64,000 nt of DNA from Forficula auricularia (GCA_024734495.1 JALMQS010000061.1:9404286-9468285); one strand, 5' to 3'; numbered from the stretch's first letter, positions 1 through 12,493 are shown. The notes: generated from the sequence alone by a model not told the origin. Made by a program: numbers and translations.

Positions 1-288
1 AACCCTGCAGTTTTCATTCTTTAATCCATTTAAATTATAGTAATTAATAGAGATTGTGGTGTTGGTGCAAGGTGAAACATCTTTACAAGTGACCTAGAAA
101 TCTTAACTCATAGTAAATGAATATTGCATATAATATTTATTTACTTTTATCTTTATTAAGTTATAGTGTTGACAGCTTACTCGGGGTACCCCTGTTTTCA
201 TAAAACAGATAACATGGTCGGCCTCAATAGTACAGAGAACAAAAAATAGTGAGATTGCTGAAAAGCCTTATCTGCTCAGGTAAAATAT

Positions 289-415
289 ATATATGTTCAT
301 TGAGGTTTCCGCGGATGGGTTCTATGTCATTAGAGATTTTTCGGGTTTCTCCGCCTGGGTTTGAGAGTTTTTCTCAAACCCAAGAGGAAAAACCCGTAAA
401 ATCTCTAATGACATA
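289..415. repeat. Foldback hairpin, short member of the 54.7-kb palindrome family
   Basis: Positions 323-415 form an almost perfect hairpin: gtcattagagattt at the left is mirrored by aaatctctaatgac at the right, with ctcaaaccc-type arms and only a few unpaired bases. The flank at 289-312 (tatgttcattgaggtttcc) matches, inverted, the right end of the large palindrome at 54739-55360, and the hairpin arm matches that palindrome's left end. So both ends of the same family are present here in collapsed form. The 66-codon ORF over this stretch is not a gene. Confidence 0.75.
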
Positions 416-420
416 TATAC

Positions 421-505
421 CTATAGGCCTTCGGCGGCCCTCTTGCTAGCCAGGGGGATCACCCTCTGGACCCCCTCTGGACCCCCACGCACATCCCCAC
501 CCCAA
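421..505. repeat. GC-rich tract with tandem cctctggaccccc
   Basis: An isolated GC-rich block inside very AT-rich DNA. It contains cttcggcggccc followed by two adjacent copies of a unit resembling cctctggaccccc. Such C-rich tracts often lie near transposon ends; I cannot name the family. Confidence 0.4.
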
Positions 506-519
506 TGTACAGAAAAAAC

Positions 520-2590
520 CTTAATTTTATATATATATAGTGCGTTGTTAATTTTCCGGAAAAGCTATGTTTTCTAATTTCCTCGTTCTTAGAATTTTTC
601 TTCAATCATTTATTAAAAGTAATAGTTTGTGTATATTAATATAATCGAAACTCTTAGTAACTTTATCTTTGAATCAGAATGTCTTCTTAAAAGAAAAAAA
701 GAAAATAATCATTTTCTTTTTAACTAACTAATTCCTCGTTTATTATTAATTAATATCCTGAAAATGAAGTGAGTTTCAAAATATATATTTTTTCTTATTA
801 AGTATATAAAATGATAATTTTAATGTTTTAAAGCAATCCTTTGAGACACCGGATAGTTCAAAAGAGAGATGAGATGTTAAGATGAGAAAAATCTATTAAA
901 TAAACCACAAATGGTTTTGCTTTAAGAAAATAAAAAATAAAATAAAATAAAAATAAATAATAATAAAAAAAAAAGGAAAGAGAAATAAAAAGGAAAAAGA
1001 TATTATACACTCGATTAAAAAAAGGATACGCCTTTTGAATTCGCTGACTGACTTGACGATTATTTTATGATATATTTTTTATGGTACATACTTTCTGTTT
1101 TAGCGATTTATAAAAAGTGGAGATAAAAAGCTCGAGGTAGGTTTTTATTAAACAAAACACGGGTGAATATTTATTCTAAACTTTATATTGGTGTAATTTT
1201 ATTAGGAAAACAATATAATCTCTGCCTTGAAATTACAGGAATATCATTGAATAATTCATAATTTTTGAAATTTTTTAGAAATCTTAGTTAAGTCTCTAGG
1301 ATTACATTGAATCTTGAATTACCGAGGCGTGTATTAAGGGGAACTACTGTATTTTTAAAATAAAAGCAGTTTATTTGTTAGATAATTGACATTAAAAATT
1401 TTAAATGGCTACTATTTTGAAAATAATACAAAATAAAGCCTTGATTTTTGAACTATGGTAATATTTTTCATAACAAATGTATATACTACATCTGGACTCA
1501 ATATTCTATTCATCACAGAAATTATAATTTTTTTAGAATAACAAAACAAAAGGAACGACATTCAGGTAATAAGAAACGTTTTCAAAAATGTGATTAAGTA
1601 TTTTTTTAAATGATGATAGGAATAGGCAGGGAAATGTTGCTCATCAGTCATCATTTAGTATAAGTACACACATGTTGATATCCTACAGCCCTACACTCAC
1701 TACCAAAAATTTGATATGTGCTGATACAGTAACAACAAAGTGTTTGACAAAGAGTTTAAAATTTTTAACTTTATCCTTAATATCTATATTAATGATATGA
1801 GCAAGTAAAAAAGTAAACGTAATCAAGGATAAATTTTATTTCATGATTTTTTAATGTGCCTACAGGTTTAGTTTTAAATGGGCTCCGCTCATGATGTTGT
1901 CAGGTTGTCACGTAGCGCGAATTTGAAATTTTTTCAAGGGAAATTATTTTTTGTGAGTTTATTAATTTTTATCGAAGAATAAAGCTTCCGAATCTCTTTG
2001 GAATTTCCTACGCAGTAGCATCAATTAAAGAGAGAGCACTAAAAATTCAAAGTTTTTTTTCTATTTCTTCAATATCATTTTTGTATAATCAATCACTATA
2101 TATAACTCGATTATTACTAAATTCGATAATCTCACATAAGAATATGTGTTAAATTATAAAATAATTATCTTCGGAATGATCTGTCGAAATTCCATGAAAT
2201 TTTGTAGGGACTTTTTTTCATAAATATTTATCTAGTTACAAATTTTCAAAAAAAACTGCCTTTTTTCGATTAGGGTGTCAACTTCTTTAAGGAATTGTCT
2301 TAGCCAAGGACCAGCTGTTCGCTTACATCTACATTCAAGACGCTATAGCAACAATACATATACCTACCGTGTCGTCCTGATCATGGTCCCCACCCGGGAC
2401 CCAAAATCTGAAGCGGGCTAATTATGGGATAAGTATGTGTTTTTTTATGAAGTGGAAAATGTTGGTCACCATACATACATATAAAAGTTTAATTTCTACT
2501 TGTACCCATTGGAGTATATAGTCGCATAGTCAAAAGTTACTGAATTGTATTAAAAAGACCCTCCACTAAACTGTACAACTTTACCACGTT
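520..2590. other. AT-rich DNA, nothing recognised
   Basis: No ORF, RNA gene or clear element end seen. It holds A-rich simple sequence (about 925-1000) and a slightly GC-richer patch at 2280-2430 with no recognisable coding content. Confidence 0.6.
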
Positions 2591-2595
2591 TTTAC

Positions 2596-3058
2596 TAACT
2601 CGCTTTCTTGTCTGTCTGTTCGGTGCAAATTTTGCAATCGATTTTAAACTAATCTCCCGAAGAGCTAGAGACTTGAAACTTTAAACATAGCTCAGAACTG
2701 GATGAGAGTGCAATATAAACTCGTTTTCTTGACCAGCTGTTTGTTTGTTTGTTTGTTTGTCTGCCCTGTACGAATTTTGCAATCGATTCAAAGCAGCTTT
2801 ACGGCAACTCCCTTCAGATAGCTTACAATTCTATCATCTATGCATAGCACTTGCATATCCTACAGGCGTCGCCACATTTGAAATATTATTTTCGCGCGAG
2901 TTTTCGAAATTTTCTATATATAACGAGTATTGTTTTCACTCAAATTTTTATTTACTTGTCGTAATTTGAAATGTATGAATCACGGAGTATTAGCTCGCTT
3001 TCTTGTCTGTCTGTCTGATCGGTACAAATTTTGCAATCGATTTTAAACTAATTTCCAT
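2596..3058 (+). repeat. Three copies of a Helitron-like head repeat
   Basis: The string ctcgctttcttgtctgtctg followed by a (g/a)aattttgcaatcgatt core occurs at about 2598-2665 and 2992-3055, with a diverged version at 2716-2792. The middle copy carries a (TTTG)n microsatellite at 2739-2762. Heads of the form TTGTCTGTCTGTC plus an 'acttgaaact' body are typical of non-autonomous Helitron-like repeats of insects and other arthropods. Ends are not resolved, so the Helitron assignment is an inference. The 74-codon ORF here is just this repeat read through. Confidence 0.55.
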
Positions 3059-3059
3059 T

Positions 3060-4125
3060 TCATGGTTGGAGTTGGTTGGTTTTACCATCTGTTAAACAAT
3101 AATTTTTAAAGTGTTTTTTTAGCATAACCTCTTATCACTCCAGAGCCCGGGGTCCGTGACCCGCGGTGCATTTGGACCCCCCTCCCCCCTTGAGCCCATG
3201 GTTCTGACTAAAAGACATCTTATTTATCCATTCATTCTGAAACCACTGATCGCCAGTGTCCCCAGTAGAGACCCTTTTGTGTGCGTCGATACACCCATCA
3301 CTTTTGTTCAACATTACATTTTGCAAATATAATTTGACCATCAACCTCCTCCAACTCGCACAGGACACTTTCTCCTAGAGAAGGAAGATTCAGACATATA
3401 AGTTTCTTTAGATTTTCATTAAATTGTATTCACACCTACATCAATATTCTCTAACCTGGATTTTCTTTTGATAAAATTCAATCTATCAGCTCTCCCAATA
3501 AATAAACGTGTAATATGAGACAAAAAAAAACGAGTCGAATTTAACGAATCGATTACGAAGAAAAACCGATTTCTACATGTAATACAAGAAAATATACATT
3601 TTGTGTATCACTTTGATTTCATTTACCCCTTAGAGCTTTTTAAAAAGCACTTTTAATTTTCAAAATGAGAAAACAGAAAATTATTATTATTAATAATATT
3701 AATTATATCAGAGGTACTCAACTCGTGGTCCGTGGATCAGAGTGGCTCTAGGAAAGTCTAGGAAGTGAGCCATGGTTAAGTACAAAGTGTAAGTAATCAA
3801 ATAAATTAAACTCAACAGCATAAAAATGCCATATTTTCTCTTTTTGTATCTCAATTCCAAAATATTCAATTTTGAGCATAGTGCATTTATTAATAATATT
3901 TGAATGATTTTATTTTATATTACATACAATTCTTCTAACATGAGATTACCTTTGGGAAACAGCATCCCAAGAATTCCACAACTGGTGAAACAAATCCACA
4001 CTTAAAAATAAGACCTAGATATATACTATATATCATCATCGCTTAAGGCGTCTGTTGTATAAAAATGCCAGTACATTAGAGAAAATGGGCACTTTAATAT
4101 ATTAAAACCTTCTCAAGATAGAAAT
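3060..4125. other. No gene; two possible hAT termini
   Basis: No coding content. A GC-rich cagagcccggggtccgtgac begins near 3141, and cagaggtactcaactcgtgg at about 3710 resembles the CAGNGGTTCTCAA ends of hAT elements. Neither has a matching partner end or target duplication that I can find. Confidence 0.4.
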
Positions 4126-4582
4126 ATATGTTAGGTCTAATTTGTGAAATTGCCTATTTCTGGAAATATGGTAGGTAACAATTTGCTGAATTCATCATTT
4201 AAGCATAACGCTTACCGATTTACGGAAATAAGAAAAGTCATTGACGATTTAAAGTAATAAACAAAATTTATTTATTATTTTAAAAATATTTCAACTTTAT
4301 TTAATAAACCACAAATATTTAGAAAAAATGAAAATGTAATTTTTAGAAAATACGAGTTATTATACTCTTGATTATTTTCAAACAAAATTTTATTTTATAA
4401 ATAAAAAGCACATAAATTTACATATGAACTTTTGTTCAGTTTAGATAATTAGAATATAAAATATAAATAGTTTGATTTTCTAACATAAAGTTTGAAATCA
4501 TCAATGACATTTTTTAATTCCGGAAATCGGCAAATTGCTTATTTCCAGAAATAGGCAATTTTACCAATTAGGCCTAACATAT
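4126..4582. mobile_element. Palindromic MITE (ATATGTTAGG termini)
   Basis: Long terminal inverted repeats start with atatgttagg(t/c)ctaatt at both ends and continue as attgcctatttctggaaat. The inner parts of the arms also match (ccgattt(a/c)cggaa, then tcattga(c/t)gattt), so almost all of the element except an A/T-rich centre is foldback. The left arm has about 50 extra bases relative to the right. No coding capacity. A further terminus is at 56084-56130. The target duplication is unclear because both flanks are (AT)n. Confidence 0.75.
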
Positions 4583-5126
4583 GTTATATATATATCAGTA
4601 GCGTGCGGTTCATGGATGCTGTGGATGCGAAACATCCCTAAAATTTCAAACATTTAGAGTATTTTCATAAATTCTGGAGGATCTTTAAATTTTCAAATTA
4701 TTATTTGATTTTTCAAATATTTCTATAAAAAACATTTTTTGTTTTGAAAAATATATTGATTCTCGAAATGAAATAAAATTGTTCCATAGTTTCAAGGGGA
4801 AATTAAAAAAAAAAAAAATGAATGATATTCCGAAAAGGGTGGGGATAGAAGGTTTGAAGTTTCTGCCTGGTAGATATATCTTCCAGTTCAAGCTTCATGT
4901 CAAAGACAAGTCCAGACGAGTTTTAGTCGAATAAAAATTGATCAGGCTGAGGAACTATTAAAATAATAATAATACAAAAAAGGAATAAATAAAGATGATT
5001 CAAGAATCTTTGAACTGGCGAAGGTCCCAAAATATATTTAAAAAAAAATCTAATGATAAATTTGAAAAAAAAACGATAAAATTTGCAAAAAAAAAAGCGA
5101 AGATTAAAATAAAAATTCAAAAAATG

Positions 5127-5375
5127 ATGGTACTTTATGAAAAATATTAATTTGCAAATTTGGTAATAGATTCAATTTACAAGAAATCATTTTATGCGTG
5201 TATATATGTCAGAGGGGTTCGCATCCTGCAGGTGAGCCAGGTGGCCCGGATTGCTGTTACTGGCACTCGGGTTCGATTCCCGAGGGGGTGAAAAACAACC
5301 CCTCTGACATATAATTAAAAATATTCCATTCCATCGAATTTAATAGATGACACCAACTTATGATTTAAGGGTACT
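5127..5375. mobile_element. Insertion within hAT copy A flanked by gtactttat
   Basis: Copy B reads through a simple gtactttttt junction, whereas copy A has ggtactttat near 5128-5136 and again (gggtactttat) near 5367-5376, with about 230 extra bases between. The repeat of gtactttat looks like a 9-10-bp target duplication, so 5137-5366 is probably a separate insertion. It contains the inverted-repeat-framed tRNA-like unit at 5203-5313. No ORF. Confidence 0.55.
5203..5313 (+). mobile_element. tRNA-like sequence framed by perfect 17-bp inverted repeats
   Basis: tatatgtcagaggggtt at 5203-5219 is the exact reverse complement of 5297-5313. Between them lies a tRNA-like segment: an A-box-like stretch (tgagccaggtgg, near 5233-5244), a perfect B box (ggttcgattcc, 5270-5280) in a T arm tcggg/cccga with a 7-base loop, and an acceptor-like pairing of catcct (5222-5227) with ggggtg (5285-5290), including G-T wobbles. 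The anticodon arm does not fold well, so this is not a working tRNA. It may be a small tRNA-derived SINE or an MITE that captured a tRNA relic; the surrounding stem would place the tRNA-like part at the tip of a hairpin. Confidence 0.6.
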
Positions 5376-5420
5376 TTATTTGGCAGCATCCCCTAGTTGA
5401 AAAGTTACCGATCGCCACTA

Positions 5421-6150
5421 TATATTTTAATTTCTATGAATTAAATTTTTTTTTATTATTTCTAGTAATTTCGTCAACATGGTCCTTTCCAGGTTTTTTC
5501 ACTTTCAAAAAATTAAAAGTTTTTATTTATTAATTTTTTTCTTTTTAAAAGGTCAATTGGTTTGTTTACAGAAGCTTCATTTTTTATTTATTAAATCATT
5601 AGAAAAAAAAAATTTGGTTTTAATATAATTGAAATTAATTAAAGTATAAGGGGAAGATTATTTACCTTGAGAGGAGAGAAGATTTTTATTTGGGCTTAAT
5701 GAGGATTGTGGTTTGGAGATTTTTTTTTAGGTCTGCTCGACCTTTTTAGGGAACCGATTGTCAAAATGTTCTCTAAACAGGCATCTAATCAAGGTGGATT
5801 AATATGTTAAAATATTTGAAATGTTGTGATTAAATTACTTAAAATTATAAGTGTGATTGTGGGAGTGTAAGTTCAGATATTGTTGTTCTATAAATAAAAT
5901 TCTTTTATATATTTATTTCATTTATATATTTGAAAATGTCAAAAAAATCCAAATATTTTTCTATAATTTTTTAATTTAAGATTTCAAACGATACTATTCT
6001 TTTTATCAGTCATGTTGTTTGCATCCCACAGAACTGTTATATAGCCAAAAAACTTAAAAGTGATGGTCTAAATCAGTGTATGTTGTTTTTTGGTAAATAC
6101 CCTTTTTTGTGCCATGTCTTTTTATAATTATTCTAACCCCTATGTAACAT
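5421..6150. other. AT-rich DNA, nothing recognised
   Basis: Long A/T runs and no ORF or repeat terminus that I can support. Confidence 0.55.
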
Positions 6151-6250
6151 TTCTTCTTCTTCAATCGCCATACTCGATGCCGAGCGTCGGCAGGAGTCCC
6201 GTGTAATTTTCCTGGGGAAATTTTTCACAGGGGTTGTTTCCCATTTCCCA
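6151..6250 (-). mobile_element. SINE 3' half, minus strand
   Basis: Reverse complement reads gggaaacaacccctgtgaaa, then tttccccaggaaaatta, then gacgctcggcatcgagtatg and a (gaa)n tail. The same order of blocks occurs at 43577-43697 and 42057-42190, which defines a SINE family in this window. The tRNA-like head seen in the other copies is missing, so this copy is truncated at its 5' side. Confidence 0.75.
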
Positions 6251-6259
6251 AATTTTTTC

Positions 6260-8445
6260 TCATTATAAAAACATTTATTTAACACAAAAACAGAGTTGGA
6301 ATTCTACACTAGTGCTTTTGTTATTTTCTGTTGGCTGCAAATAACTTTTTATTTTTTACATTTATGAATAACTAATTAACTAGACTGTCAAATCTATTGA
6401 AAAATGTATCATTCGATTCATAAAAGTTGAATTATTGATCTGTATAAATTTGTTGAAAATGGTATAATTTGTATAGAAGTTATAGCCCTTTTAAAAACTC
6501 GGTCTATTTACTTCCATGTTAAAAGGACAATTTTCAATAATTTATTCTCGGTAATGGAACAGATGATCAACTTCAAATTTTAAGAATAAATATTTAATAC
6601 ATCAATGATTCGACGGTAAAAATTTGAGAATTTTCTTATAAAAATGATAAACAGTCCCGAATTAATTCTTTGATTTGACTGGATTTTGGACCATTCGTGG
6701 ACGAGTTCACGACTTTGTGGATCCGCAAGCTGGTGCGGGATCCAGCAGGCCTTCAAATGATGCTGAATCCGGAGGGATTGCGGGTTTGCACCCCGTCCCT
6801 TATTGTTGGGCTTCATCTTTGTAGGGCGTTATCGCTTCCAGTGGACGATTGGGGTAAAGGGATACGAATAATTGGAGAAATGGAATTTTTATTCGTGCAT
6901 CTGCAAATCTCATCTTCAGTTAAAGGAATTAGATCCCAAATATTTATGAAGTTAAATAAAAATAAAACGATTTTTTTTTATTTGATTCAATAGCTTAAGC
7001 AATAACAAAATGGTGATATTAATTAAAAAAAACATTTTATTCTGTATTGATTTTCATATTTTCATATATTGTATTAAGCTTTTATTAGATTGAAACCCGG
7101 GATGGAAAAATAAAATCTTCTCCGGCTTTTTGACAAATATTTTTCTCCATTCTTTTATTTATTTATTTATTCAAATTGAGAAGAAGAAAAAACACTCGCA
7201 ATATATTATACGAACAGAACTATTTTCTGATCATTTTTTTTTTTGAAAAATATTTTCTCAATAGCGTTTTATTTACTGCTACTCAATTGTAAAAGAGTAT
7301 GGATGTTTTACAAAATTATCCAACTCAAAATGGATTAAATGAAAAAAAAGAAGGAATTTTTAAGAAAATCTTTACAAAGGATTCCATATATAGAGAAAGC
7401 AAAACACCGGTCAAGAATTCCAGTTCGGATAAATGCCCTTCATTGCAAGAATGATAGGAATCCACATTTCCGAGTGTTCTTTCAATCGAAAAATATATGA
7501 ACAGATGGAATGAATTATTGTGTAATATTTCGTAATGTACTTATAGATATAGAATTATTATTATGACGCATCATGCAGTGCTGAATAAGGTTCTGTAACA
7601 ACATATATAATAAATGTAGGTATAATTTAAAGAAAAAAAATCTTTTGAATTAATCCGTACAGCCCCGAGACCCAAATAATATCCAAATGTATATTTTGCA
7701 CTTTGTGTTTCAAATGGATTATGGCAACAATTTTGCACATCTCTAAATATAATATAATATATTTTTTCCAAACATTAATATTAATAAAAAATAAAAAAAA
7801 AAAAAATATTAATTTTATGTCAACGCACGAAGAACTACGAGCCGAGAATAGAAGAAGATCGATGAATAGAAAAAATATAAATATTGAAATGGCAATTTCT
7901 TTATTGAAGCGGTAAATGGTTAATGCCTTGTTAGTTAATTGATTAGTTAATGGCTTGCAATAAAAAGTATCTAAGTCTTTGATTTAATATTACATATTTT
8001 GTTTTAATTTAATTTTTAATTATACCAAAAAAGGGCTCGTATATAAATTTTAACTTGACGATTATTTTAGGAGGAGATCGAAAATAAATAATTATTTTTT
8101 ATCATGGCCTGCTTTTTTTTTACTTTATCCAATGCAAAGCATGGGGAATGTATTGTAATCGGTCTCGCGGCAAGCGCGACTTCAAAGGGTCCTCAGGTAA
8201 AGACTACGGAACCCATGGACTCAATTAAGGTCATAAATTGAAGTATTTCATTAGATTGAATTTTGACGGTTTTGCCAAAAATTACCTGGGATCTCGTCGA
8301 GAGGGCAAAAAGTGCCATTTTTTTGAAAGTGCGTGGGGATGGATTGATGGATGTTATCGTTTTTTGGCCCACGATTTTTTCCACACCGTTGCACCGATTG
8401 AATTGAAATTGAAAACCTACCATTCTTTTGGAGTTTACTTTTAAT
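6260..8445. other. No supported gene
   Basis: The longest ORF is 98 codons at 6697-6993 on the plus strand; it shows no recognisable domain, and the opposite strand is open too, as expected in a local GC-rich patch (6690-6850). The rest is AT-rich with A/T homopolymers. Unknown transposon remnants are likely but I cannot define ends. Confidence 0.5.
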
Positions 8446-8448
8446 GAA

Positions 8449-8935
8449 AATGATGAGAGAAGGAATTACACCAAAAAGGTGCAACCCCTAAAGGCCTGGG
8501 TTTGCCCCTCCATCGTGAAAAGAAGAAGAAATAATTTTATGGGCTGGGTGGGGGTCGAAGGTATCTGTGGATACGGGTTTTAAATAGCTGAAGATTATAA
8601 GTCGCGGGAAAGATGGTGACAGGGAGCGAGTTCCAGTCTCTGGAGTCATAGGGATAAAAGATTTGGCGAAAGCCCTTGTTTGATTTTTATGCAATTTGAC
8701 AGCGAAGGGATGCTGAGCGTTAGAAAACCGCGTGTTTCTTGCAAAGAGGGCTTTAAGGGGGATAATTGATTTCAGTTCGACTGAACAGACACCGTGATAA
8801 TATCTGTAGTACAGGGAAAGGACAGAAACGGTTCTTCGGTGAGCCAGGGAGTCGAGTGAGTTGGTTAGAGCCGGGTCTCCTATCAGTTTAATTGCTCACT
8901 TCTGAATCGCATCCAGTGTAGCAAGAAATTCCTTT
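8449..8935 (-). pseudogene. LINE reverse transcriptase C-terminal fragment
   Basis: Minus-strand relic of the same LINE family as 44696-45427. Blocks aligning by eye include the rc of gagttccagtctctggagtc, the block around 8810-8890 (gagccagggagtcgag, then atcgcatccagtgtagcaag), and the 3' region near 8470-8510. Peptides equivalent to the RT C-terminus (the ...WNSLP... region) are broken by frameshifts. The 3' side ends in an acaccaaaaaggtgcaaccc block like the family's 3' UTR. Non-functional and more diverged than the 44-kb copy. Confidence 0.75.
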
Positions 8936-8939
8936 TAAA

Positions 8940-11300
8940 GATGTAAGTAGAATTATTTCCATTTTGTGATTTGGACAAAGGTAGTTTGATATTGATATCT
9001 TTCTATGTTGCAGCCGGGTACAGATTAAACTGGTCCGACTATATAGCCGGCATGCAAATGAAGATTCGGGTTAGGGGTGTACTTAACGATCCTGCAAGAG
9101 TACCAATACACGGAGGCCTCCTTTTCTATTGTTTATTCCATTTAGAAGTGCATCTTTTTCGTAACATTTTTAAGTAGAATTGGCTAAAATTTCAGAAAGT
9201 GTAAATACAACACTTCTGACATGTTTTTCAAATTATCCATAAAAGCTCGGATTAAGGAATTTCCCTAATATAAGTCAGATGCAGTTCGCTCTTTCCCCTA
9301 CTCTCAAATGCGCAGAAAGGCAAAAAAAATTCACTGCGTCGTTTCTTGGATCTGGCAACATTGCATTCTTACCGACGCTAAAAGACAAAGAATAAAAAAG
9401 AAACACTTCATGAAACAGCTTAATGTAAAATTCCAGATGAGAACGGTATAGTTAGGTTGAGAGAATCTCAAATGTATCAGCTGCAGAAGTTTTTTAGATA
9501 TGGAAAAATTGAGTGATTTTAGTGCGACGTTGCCAAGTCGCCATCTCTCACTTGCCATGCCATGAGAGAAAAAATGAAAACTATCAAAAGTACCTAACTT
9601 TTAACATTTTTCATACAAAACGAATACCTCTTGATACAATTATTTTAAGAGGAAAATATTTGTTTTATCTTCAGTTAATCAGTTTTTCAAAATAATATCA
9701 AGAAAATTACGATTGTTATTTAATGAAACAGTCGCTTTAACATCAATCGGGATAGGGTTAGCGTGTTAAATATGCAAATTTCAATGGTCAATATTTATAA
9801 ATTTAGTCCCGCAAGCACTATTGAAAAAATTTATACGTATAAAGGACACTTATAAATTTGTGTATTCAATGTTTTAAAAGGATTGCAAGAAAATCGATTT
9901 ATTAGGAAACGTCCTTAAGTACACCCTACTAATTTTTCCAAAAAATCTTTCATAATTGCAATTTTTTCAAGACAATTATAATTTATTTTAGCTAACTCAG
10001 ATCCTAGTACTATTTTTATATAAAAAGAAAAATATATAAAGCAAAAGACACAATTTTTTTGACACTATAAGGTTGACGTAAGCACACACATACACACACC
10101 TATACAATTATACAGGACGGCGCTGTCCAGGTCATAAGGTTATAACAGTTTATTTATTCAACACCAGCTTTTGATAGTAATACAAATACATCAACTATAT
10201 CAAATCTCCATTGGAAATCTATTAACTTGATCAGAGATTGAGAGAGAGAGAGAGATCTACTTTTCATCATCAGAGCTCGCATCTAGGTGTATACATTTTT
10301 TTATTTTCACATTTATATTTAAAAAATATAAAGTTTAAATATTGCAATCGTCTTCCGGGGCCTTACAAACAATTAATTTAATATAAAAGTGTTATCTCAG
10401 AGCCAACAATCAAGTAGTTTTTTAGCATATTTCAGGTTGTTATTTTTATTGGTGGTATTTAAATTTTTGAATTCATTTTAGTTGGGTCATATTATATGAA
10501 AAATTTTATTTTAGGGAAAAATTATTTTGGACAGTACAAAATAAATTTTATGGATGTTAGATTAAAATATTGGCATACCGTGAACAGGTTTTTCAAAATA
10601 CTATTAAATATGTTATTTTGTAATTATTCTTTTTACACTCCACTCTACAAATTGTCTTGGTGTATGTTCTGTCCACCCCTCTACGTAATCCTAGGAACGC
10701 GACCTATGTTTTTATTTAAAATATAAAAAGTATATTTGAGATATGGCAGTAATATATTTGAGTGCTGTTTACCAATATTGAATATTTTTTAGGTATCGAG
10801 AAGCAGAGGGTGTATTGAATTGTTAAGTGGTTTAATGGTTAAGAGCACAGAAGTGAAGATGGACCAAGAGCCCAAAACATATTTACATTGAGATTGAACT
10901 AAGTGTTATTTGTTTTATTATATGAAAAACACACCTTTTTTCCCATTGTCTTATTCTAATATTTAAAGTTGAAAGTGTTTCTTTATTTACAAATGTTCAA
11001 TATATGAAAGTTTTTTATTTGATTAGGGATGCAAGCAACCCGACTAGATTTCAGGCGACTGTATGATTGATGATATAAAAGCCACAAATAACATTTTTAT
11101 TAGAAAAAGATGTCGTCTATAAAATGTTTTTTGCAGCATAAATTAAAATATTTTATATTTAATGGCAAAAAATAAAGAGGGAAAATGACATTTCCATGAT
11201 GGGTAACTTAAGTAGGATGAACAATCAATACTCTTGTTAATTAATTCATTTATTTTTTAAGAGAAAATCAATTAGGGTGGCCTCTGCTTGATTTAAATAT
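8940..11300. other. No supported gene; simple repeats
   Basis: AT-rich, with a (GA)n run near 10228-10255 and a CA-rich run near 10080-10110. Around 10827-10875 there is a tRNA-like A-box (ggtttaatggttaagagc) without a good B box, too weak to call. ORFs of 60-76 codons look random. Confidence 0.5.
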
Positions 11301-11303
11301 ATA

Positions 11304-11561
11304 TATATAGTCGCCTTAGAGAGTAAACCTGCTAACTCACAACAAGGAAATTTTACAGGAGAGAGAAAAAACAAACAAAATTTAATAATGTTGTTATGGA
11401 AAAAACTATTCTAGACATTTTTTTCCACAACTTACGTTCGTAATTTTAAGTAGCAGTTTTACTGGGACGATGCTGCTGCTCTTTTTCTTTCGAACCGTAT
11501 TAATATGTCATATTTGATAAAAAATGGAGTTAGCAGCTTTACACTCTAAGCCGACGATATA
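11304..11561. mobile_element. MITE, about 258 bp, 28-bp inverted termini
   Basis: The left terminus tcgccttagagagtaaacc... is mirrored at the right by ...actctaagccga, extending to gctaactc, with about four mismatches over 28 bp; the arms extend outward through tatatag/cgatata. No coding capacity. Flanked by AT repeats, so a TA duplication is possible but not provable. It directly abuts the hAT that starts at 11567. Confidence 0.75.
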
Positions 11562-11566
11562 TTCAC

Positions 11567-12485
11567 CAGTGGCGTCCAGTCTATGGATGCTGTGGATGCG
11601 GAGCACCTCTAAAATTTCAAACATTTAGAGTATTTTCATAAATATATAAGGTCGACTTTAAAATTTCAGGAGGATCGAATTTTGATTAATTTTCAAATGA
11701 TTATCCGTTATTTCAATATTTCTTTAAAAAACATGTTTTGTTTTGAAAGTATCTTGGTTCTTGAACTGAAATAAAATTGTTGTATAGTTTTAAGGGGCAA
11801 TTAAAATGAATGATGAATGGTGCAGGTAGAAGGTTTGAAGTCCCTGCCTGGTAGATATATATTCCAGTCCAAACATGTCAAAGACAAGTCCAGAAGAATT
11901 TTAATCTAATAAAATTGATCTCGCTGAGGAACTGTTAAAATAGTAATAATACAAAAAAGGACTAAATAAAGATGATTCGAGAATCTTTGGACTATTCCAT
12001 TTCTAAGAATTTTCAATATATAATATAAGATCGGAAATAACTAAGAGTGCTATAGACAAGTCGCTGCTTATAGCAATAGAATTAGAAGAAATTTAAGATT
12101 TTCTTATAGGACAGGCTGATTCATTGTGGAAGATGGTCGATATTCATCTCAGGGACTGTGGAGTTTAAGTCACAAGATTTAATTTCGACTCTTACCTTCA
12201 TTCACACAAAGCAGTTTTATCCGTTTTTGTGGCGCGAAGGTTCCAAAATATGTAGTTAAATTGTATTATTTGTTCGTGTTCAAAAAATAATTATAATTAA
12301 TTATGTGTGATTTAAATAAAATTCAAATATTTTTAAAGAATCTAGTGTTAAATTTGAAAAATAACGAAAATTATGCCTTATTCGATGAAATTTGAAAAAA
12401 AGCGAATATTAAAATAAAATTTCAAAAAATGAAGTGTACTTTTTTGGACAGCATCCCCTGGTTGAAAAATCACCAACCGCCAGTG
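11567..12485 (+). mobile_element. Non-autonomous hAT element, copy B
   Basis: Termini cagtggcg...cgccagtg are flanked by an 8-bp target duplication, atattcac at 11559-11566 and atatacac at 12486-12493 (7 of 8), the length expected for hAT transposition. Subterminal blocks match copy A. Relative to copy A there are about 235 extra bases (roughly 11995-12230) between gaatctttggac and gcgaaggttcc, probably another nested insertion. No intact transposase. Confidence 0.85.
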
Positions 12486-12493
12486 ATATACAC

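Larger units (their letters stand above)
4596..5420 (+). mobile_element. Non-autonomous hAT element, copy A
   Basis: Starts cagtagcg and ends cgccacta, with subterminal atggatgctgtggatgc at the left and gcatcccctagttgaaaag at the right. Copy B (11567-12485) shares ends and interior, including ctgcctggtagatatat and gtcaaagacaagtccag; a third terminus is at 63171. hAT membership is inferred from the CAGTGGCG-type ends and the clean 8-bp duplication of copy B; here the flanks are AT repeats, so the duplication is poor. The copy is interrupted at 5137-5366. ORFs inside are short and unrecognised. Confidence 0.75.

Noticed and set aside
6697..6993. 98-codon ORF as a gene
   Set aside because: No domain, and the antisense frame is open over the same GC-rich patch.
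10827..10875. tRNA-like SINE head
   Set aside because: Only an A-box-like motif; no B box at the expected distance.
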